From positions 124,001 to 188,000 of the forward strand of contig JAXEWB010000040.1 of assembly GCA_034114085.1 (NCBI GenBank): DNA of 64,000 nucleotides, read 5' to 3'. Below the pieces are notes generated by a model, which was not told where the DNA came from, made no database searches, and saw nothing but the letters and a program-made list of their open reading frames with translations. The stretch comes from Spiro-02 sp034114085. GTDB taxonomy: Bacteria > Spirochaetota > Spirochaetia > Sphaerochaetales > Sphaerochaetaceae. Made by a program: the position numbers and the translations under genes. Below, in pieces: positions 51,449-59,419 of this stretch. Position 1 is the stretch's first letter, and each line of letters begins with the position of its first letter.

Positions 51449-52216
51449 TTACCTTGCGTTGCGGGCTTCGGAAACGAGTTTCGCGAAAATAGGGAACATC
51501 ATGTCGTTGCGCAGCATCATGACCTCGGGATGCCACTGCACGCCGCAAGTCCAAGGTCCGCCGTCTACCGCTTCAACGGCCTCAATCCCCCCGTCTTCCG
51601 CACGTGCGGCTACTTCCAGCCCTTCGCCGACGTCCTTGAGCTGCTGATGGTGCAGGCTGTTGACGAACAGATGCGGGCCGGGAAATAACGTCGCCAATTT
51701 TGAGCCGGGTTCAAGGAACGCCTGATGAAAGCCTTCTTTGGGATTCGTGTAATGCTGATGGTTTAAACGGACACCCTCGACGGGGCGCAGGCTCTGGTCC
51801 TGCCAGAGCGTTCCCCCAAAGGCGACGTTGATAACCTGACATCCTTTGCAAATGCCGAGTACCGGAAGACCTTTCGCCCGCGCCGCTTTGCAAAGGGCGA
51901 GCTGAAACCGGTCCGTCTCTTCGTCGGTTTCACCAAGAAGTTCATGACGCTCCTGTCCGTAGAAAGATGGGACGATATCATAGCCGCCGGGCAACAGTAT
52001 CCCATCGCAGAGGGCAAGATATTCGGCCACTTCCGTGTCGTCAGTGGCATGGACGGGAACCGGCAGGAGAATCGGCGTTCCTCCCGCCAGACGAATTGAG
52101 CTTGTATAGGCTTCGTTGGTGATATCCCGGTGAATGTCGGAAAACGGCGAGTCCGCCGGAGGTCTGTCCAGCGTTCCCGCTATCCCGATGACCGGTCGTA
52201 ATACGTTGTCACGCAT
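51449..52216 (-). CDS. Gamma-glutamyl-gamma-aminobutyrate hydrolase family (peptidase C26)
   Basis: This 255-residue class I glutamine amidotransferase-like hydrolase has nucleophile Cys123 in GICKGC and His in VQWHPEV. The family (PuuD-like) cleaves gamma-glutamyl amides such as gamma-glutamyl-GABA in putrescine breakdown. The usual Arg after the nucleophile is Lys124 here. It follows pepD by 3 bases, so the two form an operon for peptide or gamma-glutamyl compound hydrolysis. Confidence 0.88.
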   Translation of the reverse strand: MRDNVLRPVIGIAGTLDRPPADSPFSDIHRDITNEAYTSSIRLAGGTPILLPVPVHATDDTEVAEYLALCDGILLPGGYDIVPSFYGQERHELLGETDEETDRFQLALCKAARAKGLPVLGICKGCQVINVAFGGTLWQDQSLRPVEGVRLNHQHYTNPKEGFHQAFLEPGSKLATLFPGPHLFVNSLHHQQLKDVGEGLEVAARAEDGGIEAVEAVDGGPWTCGVQWHPEVMMLRNDMMFPIFAKLVSEARNAR

Positions 52217-52219
52217 ATA

Positions 52220-53686
52220 TCACTTGATAATCGCGAGCAACTGCTTCACGAAAGCGGCCGTCCGTTCCGTAGACGGGATGGACAGCTTCTCATCGACCGA
52301 ATGAACCCCAAAGAGATCCGGCCCCAAGGAGACGGAATCCATGCCGGGAATCTTGCTGTTGATGATTCCACATTCGAGTCCTGCGTGAATGGCGGTGACT
52401 ACCGGCTTTTTCTCCGTAAGCTGCCCATAGGCTTCGGCGCAGAACTTCGCCATGGCTGAATCGGGGTTTGGCGTCCAGGAAGGGTAGGCCCCTTCAAACG
52501 AGACGTCCGCTCCGCTGGTAGCCAACGCGGCGCCCATTCTGGCCGCCACATCGTCGCGGGCCGACAGGATCGACGACCTGTGGCTGCTCACCACGTGGTA
52601 CTCTCCGTTTTCATAGGTAACGATGGCGAGGTTCGAGGAGGTCTCGACGATGCCCGGAATCGTCATGCTCATTGCATCCACGCCATGGGGAGCGATAAAG
52701 AGGGCATCGATAAACCTGTGGCTCTGGTTGATCTCCATTGCCTTGCCTTCCGCAGCCCCTTTGCAGGCAACGGTGATGGTCGCGTTGGGGTCAGCTACAC
52801 CATATTCAATGGAAACCGCGTCCTGGATTGCCTGCGCCGCTTTCTCAATATCCCCGTGCGCCGATGCAGGGGCGAAGAATACCGCGTCGCAGATGGACGG
52901 GATGACATTGCGCTTTGTCCCGCCTTGCAACAGCGCCAGCATGACGGGGGTGAGCCCGTTGATCTGGTGCAGCGTCCTCGCCGCCAGTTTGATGGCGTTG
53001 CCCCGTTGCTTATGGATTTCTCCGCCGCTGTGTCCGCCGAGCATGTGGTCGACCCTGAGCGTCCAAGTCTCCCAATGGGCGGGAGGTTCTACAAGCTCGG
53101 CTTTCAATGTGGCATCGACTTCAATACCGCCCGCGCACCCGATATAGACCACGCCTTCTTCCTCGCTGTCGAGGTTCAGCATGCGCCGGCTGTCGATCAA
53201 GGATGCGTCCAGTCCGAACGCACCGGTCAGTCCAGTCTCTTCGCTGATGGTGAAAATGGCCTCCAGCGGTCCATGCTTGACCGATGGATCGGTGAAGATG
53301 TCGAGGATCATGGCGATGGCGATGCCGTTGTCTCCTCCGAGGGTAGTGTCCTTGGCCCGGATGAACTCACCGTCTCGAACCAACTCTATCGGGTCCTTCG
53401 TGAAATCATGGGTGCTGTCGGCGGTCTTGACGCACACCATGTCCATATGCCCCTGCAACGCCAAGGATGGAATCCTTTCATAGCCCGTAGTAGGCTCCTT
53501 GTACATGATTACGTTGCCGGCGGAGTCTACGGCGTGGCGGATGCCATGCTCTTTCGCGAAGGTCACCAGCCACTGGCGCATCCCCTCTTCGTTCCCCGAT
53601 TCTCGTGGAATCTGGGAAAGCTGGTAGAAATATCTCCACAGGTTTTCTGGTTTCAGACCTTTGATTGCATCCAGCGATGATGACAT
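52220..53686 (-). CDS. pepD: Aminoacyl-histidine dipeptidase (M20 family)
   Basis: This 488-residue M20 zinc peptidase cleaves Xaa-His and other dipeptides in the cytoplasm. Metal and catalytic motifs seen are LALQGHMDMVCV, TTLGGDNGIAIAM and ISEETGLTGAFGLD. LGGHSGGEIHKQRGNA marks the PepD subfamily and its dimerisation lid. Length is standard. A strong GAGGAGGGG site precedes the ATG. It is co-transcribed with the C26 hydrolase. Confidence 0.93.
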   Translation of the reverse strand: MSSSLDAIKGLKPENLWRYFYQLSQIPRESGNEEGMRQWLVTFAKEHGIRHAVDSAGNVIMYKEPTTGYERIPSLALQGHMDMVCVKTADSTHDFTKDPIELVRDGEFIRAKDTTLGGDNGIAIAMILDIFTDPSVKHGPLEAIFTISEETGLTGAFGLDASLIDSRRMLNLDSEEEGVVYIGCAGGIEVDATLKAELVEPPAHWETWTLRVDHMLGGHSGGEIHKQRGNAIKLAARTLHQINGLTPVMLALLQGGTKRNVIPSICDAVFFAPASAHGDIEKAAQAIQDAVSIEYGVADPNATITVACKGAAEGKAMEINQSHRFIDALFIAPHGVDAMSMTIPGIVETSSNLAIVTYENGEYHVVSSHRSSILSARDDVAARMGAALATSGADVSFEGAYPSWTPNPDSAMAKFCAEAYGQLTEKKPVVTAIHAGLECGIINSKIPGMDSVSLGPDLFGVHSVDEKLSIPSTERTAAFVKQLLAIIK

Positions 53687-53740
53687 GATGAACCCCTCCT
53701 CGGATTATCGGTATATGCTCTATGATTCTGGCAGTTTCGT

Positions 53741-54925
53741 TCAGGCGAAGCGGTCCCTGACCAGCTCGCCGTCGATGAACACCCCTTTGAGCTGGAACCC
53801 TTCGTCGAATATCGTAATGTCGGCCTTGTAGCCAGGGACGAGGCTTCCTATCCTATTAAAGTCGTAGATTCTCGCAGGATTGGTGCTGGACATCTGGATG
53901 ACTTGCTCGATAGGGACTTCCCAACCGACCATGTTTTTCACCGCTTGCAGGAGCGTGAGCGATGAACCCATGAATAGTTCCGGGTTTGTTGCGCTGACGA
54001 AGCCTCCGTCAGGACCAGGTACGCAAGGCTCTCCGTTCGCGAGCAATTTCCCGGTACGCTGTTTCGTTGGTTTCAAGGAGTCTGTGATCATGACGACGTT
54101 GCCAAGCGGTTTTTCCCTCAGGAGCAGTTTTACCAGTTCCGGATGTACGTGCACGCCGTCACAGATGATCTCGCATTGCATGTCCCGCTGGATCATGATG
54201 GCGCCCACCGTTCCAGGGTTCCGATGGTGCAACCGGCTCATCGCATTGAAGAAGTGGGTGGAATGGAGTATTCCGCACTGCATGCCTTCTATGATGTTCT
54301 CATAGGTGGCGTCAGTATGTCCCGCAAGGAGAATGATACCCTCTTTTCGTGCGGCAAGAGCTAATTCACGCATATGTTTCAATTCTGGGGCTACCGTCAT
54401 GCAGACGACTTGGCCTTGTCCAGCGGCAATCAATTCGTTGAATATATCAATGTCCACTGTCTGGAGTCCCGCTGGGTTTTGCGCCCCGATTCGTTCTGGG
54501 GAGATGAACGGCCCCTCCAGGTTGACGCCGAGTATCTTCGCACCCTTCTCTTGGCCCATCGCCTCGACTATGGATTTCGTAGAGGCGAGCATCTTGTCCA
54601 GGGTGTCCGTATAAACGGTCGGAAGAAAGGCTGTTACGCCAAAATCGGCCAGACGTTCCGACATATTGAGTATTGAGTCGCTGTCACAGTCCTCTGTTCC
54701 GAAACCGCCGATTCCATGGATGTGCGTATCAATCAAACCCGGCGTGATATATGCGCCGCCTACGTCGATCATGACGGTTTCCGGCGGGAACTTCTTTTCC
54801 GCAAGCCTTTTCATGTTGAAGATATCGCCTATCGTTCCATCATCTTCTATGTATAGGCCACAATTTTTCAGCTTGGCGAAACCTGTGATGATTGTTCCGT
54901 TGATCAAGACTGTCCGGGTACTCAT
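53741..54925 (-). CDS. nagA: N-acetylglucosamine-6-phosphate deacetylase
   Basis: NagA removes acetate from GlcNAc-6-P, the first step of GlcNAc use or cell-wall recycling. The 394-residue amidohydrolase shows the metal motif DTHIHGIGG, NLEGPFISPERIGAQNP, AGHTDATYENIIEGM and the catalytic Asp in MITDSLKPT. nagB is not in the window. Its promoter region is shared with the divergent GntR gene and contains a candidate operator. Confidence 0.93.
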   Translation of the reverse strand: MSTRTVLINGTIITGFAKLKNCGLYIEDDGTIGDIFNMKRLAEKKFPPETVMIDVGGAYITPGLIDTHIHGIGGFGTEDCDSDSILNMSERLADFGVTAFLPTVYTDTLDKMLASTKSIVEAMGQEKGAKILGVNLEGPFISPERIGAQNPAGLQTVDIDIFNELIAAGQGQVVCMTVAPELKHMRELALAARKEGIILLAGHTDATYENIIEGMQCGILHSTHFFNAMSRLHHRNPGTVGAIMIQRDMQCEIICDGVHVHPELVKLLLREKPLGNVVMITDSLKPTKQRTGKLLANGEPCVPGPDGGFVSATNPELFMGSSLTLLQAVKNMVGWEVPIEQVIQMSSTNPARIYDFNRIGSLVPGYKADITIFDEGFQLKGVFIDGELVRDRFA

Positions 54926-55082
54926 GTTATGCTCCTTTCATCCGTTCCCCACCGCGGATACAACGCCGACAAGGAAGGATAGTCGATTCCTCGCCCCTTG
55001 ATTCAACTATACGATTGTCCGGGCCAATCGTCAATGAAGGGAAGGCCCTCATTGACGTGATGTCCGCGCCGAAGTAAATTGG

Positions 55083-55104
55083 ATGTATGATATGTCCGAT
55101 ACAT
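55083..55104. promoter_or_regulatory. Candidate GntR operator between nagA and the regulator gene
   Basis: Two overlapping imperfect inverted repeats, ATGTATGATATGT (55083-55095) and ATGTCCGATACAT (55092-55104), share the ATGTAT-N-ATACAT pattern of the perfect palindrome before the deoC-like gene. Confidence 0.5.
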
Positions 55105-55141
55105 TTCCTGATTCTCGGATTGTCATTGGGGAGTTTACGGT

Positions 55142-55909
55142 ATGATGGATATCTGGAAACAGGCGATCGACATGGACGATGAAACGCCGCTGTACATGCA
55201 GCTGAAGCGAATCATCTCGTCGTATATCGTTGAAAATGAATTGAAGCCCGGGGACACAATCCCTTCCGAAGGGGAATTCTGCTCCCATTATGGGATCAGC
55301 CGCACCACCGTCCGCCAAGCCTTCAAGCTGCTTGAAGACAGCGGGCGTATCCTTCGTCGTCGCGGTTTGGGAAGCTTCGTTTCAGAACCGAAAATCAAAC
55401 GGAATCTGGATTCCTTGTATAGCTTCTCCCTGCAACTTGGAGAAATGGGATATGAGACTTCCTCTCGTATCCTCGTCTTCGCGGAAGAGACCGTCACCGC
55501 CGAAAAAAGCATGGCGAGCGGTATAGCGGTAGGTACCCCTGTGTATCATATCGAACGGATCAGGCTTGCGGATTCCGTTCCTCTGCTGCTGGAACGAACC
55601 TGCATCGTCAAGGAATTCTGTCCCTCGCTGAATCAATCCCGTGTTGAAACGGGTTCCCTGTACCTTCTTCTTCTGGAGAACGGACTGGAAATGGATTGTG
55701 CGACGGAATCCTATGAGCCGGTTCTGATGGATGATGAAACGATGCGTTTGCTCGCGGTCGATGAGAATCCCTGCGCATTCTCCATCTGCCGCAAGGGATA
55801 TGCCGCTGATGGACGTGTGTTCGAGTATACGCGGTCAGTAATGCCCGGCCTGCGGTCTCGGCTTGAAATAACATTGCGGCGGAACAGCGTCAAATTGAAA
55901 AAATTCTGA
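55142..55909 (+). CDS. GntR/HutC-family transcriptional regulator
   Basis: This 255-residue regulator has an N-terminal winged helix (PLYMQLKRIISSYIVENELK, PSEGEFCSHYGISRTTVRQA) and a C-terminal UTRA ligand-binding domain (TPVYHIERIRLADSVPLLLE). HutC-type GntR proteins bind sugar phosphates or similar effectors. NagR/YvoA relatives respond to GlcNAc-6-P or GlcN-6-P, which fits divergence from nagA. It probably regulates nagA, itself and the deoC-like gene downstream through the shared palindrome. Confidence 0.88.
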   Translation: MMDIWKQAIDMDDETPLYMQLKRIISSYIVENELKPGDTIPSEGEFCSHYGISRTTVRQAFKLLEDSGRILRRRGLGSFVSEPKIKRNLDSLYSFSLQLGEMGYETSSRILVFAEETVTAEKSMASGIAVGTPVYHIERIRLADSVPLLLERTCIVKEFCPSLNQSRVETGSLYLLLLENGLEMDCATESYEPVLMDDETMRLLAVDENPCAFSICRKGYAADGRVFEYTRSVMPGLRSRLEITLRRNSVKLKKF

Positions 55910-55923
55910 TTTTGGTTTTTCTG

Positions 55924-55971
55924 TTGACTGGGATGTGGGTTTATGATATGTTCTAAATGTATCATACATTT
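55924..55971 (+). promoter_or_regulatory. Promoter and perfect operator before the deoC-like gene
   Basis: TTGACT (55924-55929) and TATGTT (55947-55952) are 17 bases apart. Immediately after lies AAATGTATCATACATTT (55955-55971), a perfect palindrome with 8-base arms and one central base, overlapping the expected transcription start. A repressor bound there would block initiation. Confidence 0.65.
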
Positions 55972-56001
55972 GATACTTTACCAACACAACGGAGGTATAC
56001 C

Positions 56002-56712
56002 ATGCGTCCTAATCGGAAAGCGAAGGAAATGAGCGTTCGGGAATTGGCTTCATATATCGACCAATCGGTCTTGAAACCGGAATTCACACAGGATGAAATC
56101 AGAAGGTACATTCAGGAAGGGGTCGATTTCGGTTGCGCGACGGTATGTGTCAACCCCTCGTCACTGGATATCGCGGCAGAACTAACGACGGGAAGCGATA
56201 CGAAGGTCTGCGTGGTCTGCGATTTTCCGTTCGGCTTGTCCACGACCGAATCGAAGGTTCTGCAGGCCGGGTCGTATTGCAGGCGCGGGGATGTCCACGA
56301 GCTCGACATCGTTGCGAACTATGGATGGGTTCGTAGCGGAATGTGGAGCGAAGTAGAAGCAGACCTGCGGGCGGTGACCGAGGTCTGCCACGGACACGGG
56401 GTCGTCGTCAAGGCGATTCTCGAGACGGATGCGTTGACCATGGAGCAGATAGCGCAGGCCACCGAGACGGCGGTTCGGACTGGAGTGGATTTCGTCAAGA
56501 CTTCGACAGGGTTCTATACGGGCGGCCCGGTCAACGGAGCGACGCCTGAGATAGTCAAGCTGATGCTTGACGTTTCTCGAGGCAGATGCAAGGTCAAGGG
56601 TTCCGGCTGTATCCGTACCAGGGAGCATTTCCTCCGGCTGATCGACATGGGGATAGACCGCATGGGCGTAGGGTACAAATCCACGCCGGTAGTCCTGGGA
56701 ATCAGGAAATAG
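56002..56712 (+). CDS. DeoC-family aldolase
   Basis: This 236-residue protein belongs to the DeoC/LacD aldolase family. The Schiff-base Lys lies in DFVKTSTGFYTGG, and a second active-site Lys in CKVKGSGCIRT. The segment HELDIVANYGWVRSG replaces the usual DMVxNxGxLKSG, so the substrate may not be deoxyribose-5-phosphate. The ATG at 56002 is chosen for GGAGG 8 bases upstream. An earlier frame start lies inside the operator. Expression is probably controlled by the adjacent GntR protein. Its end is 7 bases from the converging MATE gene. Confidence 0.82.
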   Translation: MRPNRKAKEMSVRELASYIDQSVLKPEFTQDEIRRYIQEGVDFGCATVCVNPSSLDIAAELTTGSDTKVCVVCDFPFGLSTTESKVLQAGSYCRRGDVHELDIVANYGWVRSGMWSEVEADLRAVTEVCHGHGVVVKAILETDALTMEQIAQATETAVRTGVDFVKTSTGFYTGGPVNGATPEIVKLMLDVSRGRCKVKGSGCIRTREHFLRLIDMGIDRMGVGYKSTPVVLGIRK

Positions 56713-56719
56713 TTTGTAC

Positions 56720-58105
56720 TTAAGCCCCTTTCCTTGCGAGGTCGTTGAGCCATCTGCCGGAACGAACGCGCGCCGTGCCGATAATGAACTTGCTCAACTC
56801 CTCAAGGCCGAGCAGCAGGTAGAGCCACCAGATCGGCAGATGCAGGACCAGCGCCCCCAGGAACGCGCAGGGCACGCCAACGCCCCAGACACCCAGCATT
56901 TCCGCGAGCATCGAGAATTTCGTATCACCGCCGCTTCTCAGTATGCCGACGATGATGTTCATGTTCACTGATTTAATCGGCATCAAGCAGGCTCCGACCA
57001 ACAGCGAGCGGGAGGTCATGGTATAGATGTCGCTGGATACGTTGAACAACCGGGGGATGAACGGCGACGCCACCGCCATGAATACGCCTATGAACGTGCC
57101 GAGTCCAAGGCCGATTTTCACGAACCGCTTGCCATAGAGCTTTGCCGTTGCTTGGTCTCCCTCTCCGATTTTGATACCGATCATGATGGCCGTGGCGTTG
57201 CTGACACCCATCATCGCCACGAAAAAAAGGCTGTTGATGGCTTCGGTGACATTGACTGATGCTATGACGTCGATACCCATCCGACTAAAGGCTATCTTGT
57301 AGGTCGTCATTCCCAGCGCCCAGAAAACCTCGTTGCATACGACGGGCAGGCAGGTCGGGAAAAAGGCCCTGAGAAACGCCTTGTCCCATTTCATCGCGAA
57401 CTTCAGGTGCAGGGAGGCCGGGGTCTTGCGAACCTGCGACCACACGATCAGTGCCGTCATCTCGATAAAACGGCTGGCGGTAGTGGCCCACGCCGCGCCA
57501 GCGACCTCCATGCGAGGAAAAGGCCCTATCCCGAAGATCAGAAGCCAGTTGAATAGCGCATTGAAGGTAAGAGCGAAACAGGCGACGATGAGCGGTGTTT
57601 TCGCATCGCCTGTCGAACGGAGCGTCGTGGAGTAGACGGATGTGACAGCGGAGAAGATGTAGCTGATGCCTACGGCCCGCAGGTATTGGCAGCCGCGGAG
57701 AACGACGGCTTCATCATACGTAAAGATATGCATGACCGCTTCCGGAAACACAATTGAGATGATTGAGAAAATGGCCGCGCCGACCATGCCCGTCGTCAAG
57801 GCCAGCCCCATCACCTTCTGGATGCTTTCCCTGTTTCCCGCGCCCCAGAATTGTGAAACGAAGATGCTCGCCCCGCTGCTGATTCCGAAATAGAACAGGT
57901 TGATCAGGAAGAACATCTGGTTTGCGAGTCCTACCGCCGCAATTTCATTGCTGCCGAGCTGACCAATCATCAGGGTATCGACGAAGGAGAGGGACGAGAT
58001 CAGGAGATTCTGGAGCATGATAGGCAATGCGATCGATATCATGCGCCGGTAGAATTCTTTCTGGGTTTCTTGAGGAAGTGTCATGTTGGTCTGGGTAATG
58101 GACAT
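56720..58105 (-). CDS. MATE-family efflux transporter
   Basis: This 461-residue membrane protein has about 12 hydrophobic segments. The N-terminal ALPIMLQNLLISSLSFVDTLMIGQLG and the GISSGASIFVSQFWGAGN segment are MATE hallmarks, and the halves repeat (MMGVSNATAIMIGIKIGEGD). MATE proteins export cationic drugs or metabolites using sodium or proton gradients. The substrate is unknown. It stands alone. Confidence 0.9.
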   Translation of the reverse strand: MSITQTNMTLPQETQKEFYRRMISIALPIMLQNLLISSLSFVDTLMIGQLGSNEIAAVGLANQMFFLINLFYFGISSGASIFVSQFWGAGNRESIQKVMGLALTTGMVGAAIFSIISIVFPEAVMHIFTYDEAVVLRGCQYLRAVGISYIFSAVTSVYSTTLRSTGDAKTPLIVACFALTFNALFNWLLIFGIGPFPRMEVAGAAWATTASRFIEMTALIVWSQVRKTPASLHLKFAMKWDKAFLRAFFPTCLPVVCNEVFWALGMTTYKIAFSRMGIDVIASVNVTEAINSLFFVAMMGVSNATAIMIGIKIGEGDQATAKLYGKRFVKIGLGLGTFIGVFMAVASPFIPRLFNVSSDIYTMTSRSLLVGACLMPIKSVNMNIIVGILRSGGDTKFSMLAEMLGVWGVGVPCAFLGALVLHLPIWWLYLLLGLEELSKFIIGTARVRSGRWLNDLARKGA

Positions 58106-58317
58106 GTTTTCATCTCTATAGCGTCATCGTATAAGAGTCAAGGGGACGTCGTGGTTTTAATCAGTTTTTGTAGGTTTCGGTTTGTCAAGTTTTCGCTGGG
58201 GCGGTCATTTGTCTTTGCCGAAAGCCATGGGCGGGTATTTTATAGGAAATGAAGTCGCCGGAGATTACAGCGCCTTCTGGGTCAGGTCTCCGGCGATGTG
58301 GCGGATTTGATGCCCTG

Positions 58318-59226
58318 CTACAGATTCGTTGCAAAGAAATCGGCGGTACTCTCCACGACAGTGGCGAGAATGTCTTTTCTATCACTGTAGAATCCATAGC
58401 TATGGGAGTCTCCCGTAGCAAGCGTTACCTGTGCGTTGAACCGCAGCGCGACCTCTTCGGATATGGTCGGAGAAACGCAGTTGTCATCTTTAGCGTAGAT
58501 GACGAGCGCTTTTCCCCTGTATGCTTTTGCGGCGGCCTGTGTCGGATTCATGTCGGCTTCAAGGTCGGTGAACCATTGTTTGCTAAGCTCTTGCACTTGG
58601 CCGAAGATCGTTGTGAAAGGTGTAAAGCCTTTCTGGATAGCGGTGGCCTTCAACGCTTCCCAATTCTCTGCGCCGCCGAAAAGGGCTTTCAAATCCTGTG
58701 TATCAGCCGCTGGCGCCAGGAACGCTACGGCGTTGATATCAAGAGCTTTCTCTTTGAGAAGCTCCAGCGCGATTCTTCCCCCCATGCTATAGCCGAATAG
58801 TCCGATACGCTTTGCGTCGATTGGGTAGTTCTCAACCATGTAGTCAACGGCTGCGCGGACATCATGGTTCATGTTGGAAAGCGTATTGTTCCGGAAACTT
58901 TCCGTACTGTCTCCGCAGCCGGGGAAATCCATTCGGATGGTGGCGATGCCCCGCTTTGCCAGTGCCGTGGCTATCGCCGGGAATCCGACGTTCTCATCCC
59001 GATTGCCTCCATGTCCATGAATCAGCACGACCAACGGATATGAAGCGGCGTTTTGTTCCTTAGGGATTACTATCGTGGCAGGAATGTCCACGCCTCTGGA
59101 TTGATACGTGACATCATATGTTCCTGGAACAACCGTTGTTTGTTTCTGATTCATCCTGGTAGCGCAGGATCCTAAAGCAAACAACACTACAAGGACGATG
59201 AGTGTGGTTACGAGTGTTTTTTTCAT
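58318..59226 (-). CDS. Alpha/beta-hydrolase, predicted lipoprotein
   Basis: This 302-residue protein has a lipoprotein signal peptide ending in the lipobox LGSC (Cys21), so it is probably anchored on the periplasmic or outer-membrane side. The hydrolase core shows the oxyanion LIHGHGGNRDENVG, the nucleophile elbow GYSMGG, a late Asp (YAKDDNCVSP) and His in GDSHSYG. It is likely an esterase of the dienelactone-hydrolase-like or feruloyl-esterase-like group. Substrate unknown. Confidence 0.85.
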   Translation of the reverse strand: MKKTLVTTLIVLVVLFALGSCATRMNQKQTTVVPGTYDVTYQSRGVDIPATIVIPKEQNAASYPLVVLIHGHGGNRDENVGFPAIATALAKRGIATIRMDFPGCGDSTESFRNNTLSNMNHDVRAAVDYMVENYPIDAKRIGLFGYSMGGRIALELLKEKALDINAVAFLAPAADTQDLKALFGGAENWEALKATAIQKGFTPFTTIFGQVQELSKQWFTDLEADMNPTQAAAKAYRGKALVIYAKDDNCVSPTISEEVALRFNAQVTLATGDSHSYGFYSDRKDILATVVESTADFFATNL

Positions 59227-59419
59227 ATCAGCTCCTTTTGATTCGTCTACCGTGCCATTGTGACGGTTCGCCGAGATGTTTGGAAAACTACGTCTCCAGT
59301 TTTAAAACTATCATTTCCCGTTTTGGATTGATGATATTCCTCTTCCGAGAATATATACATGGTAGGCTTGGTGTCGTGAAAATGCAAGTCGCGTTTGTAC
59401 TTCCAGGGCGTTGGCCGTT

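Noticed and set aside
52580..53680. A 366-codon + strand frame antisense to pepD.
   Set aside because: Shadow of the strongly conserved PepD gene; composition is His/Arg/Gly-rich as expected for antisense of a GC-rich gene.
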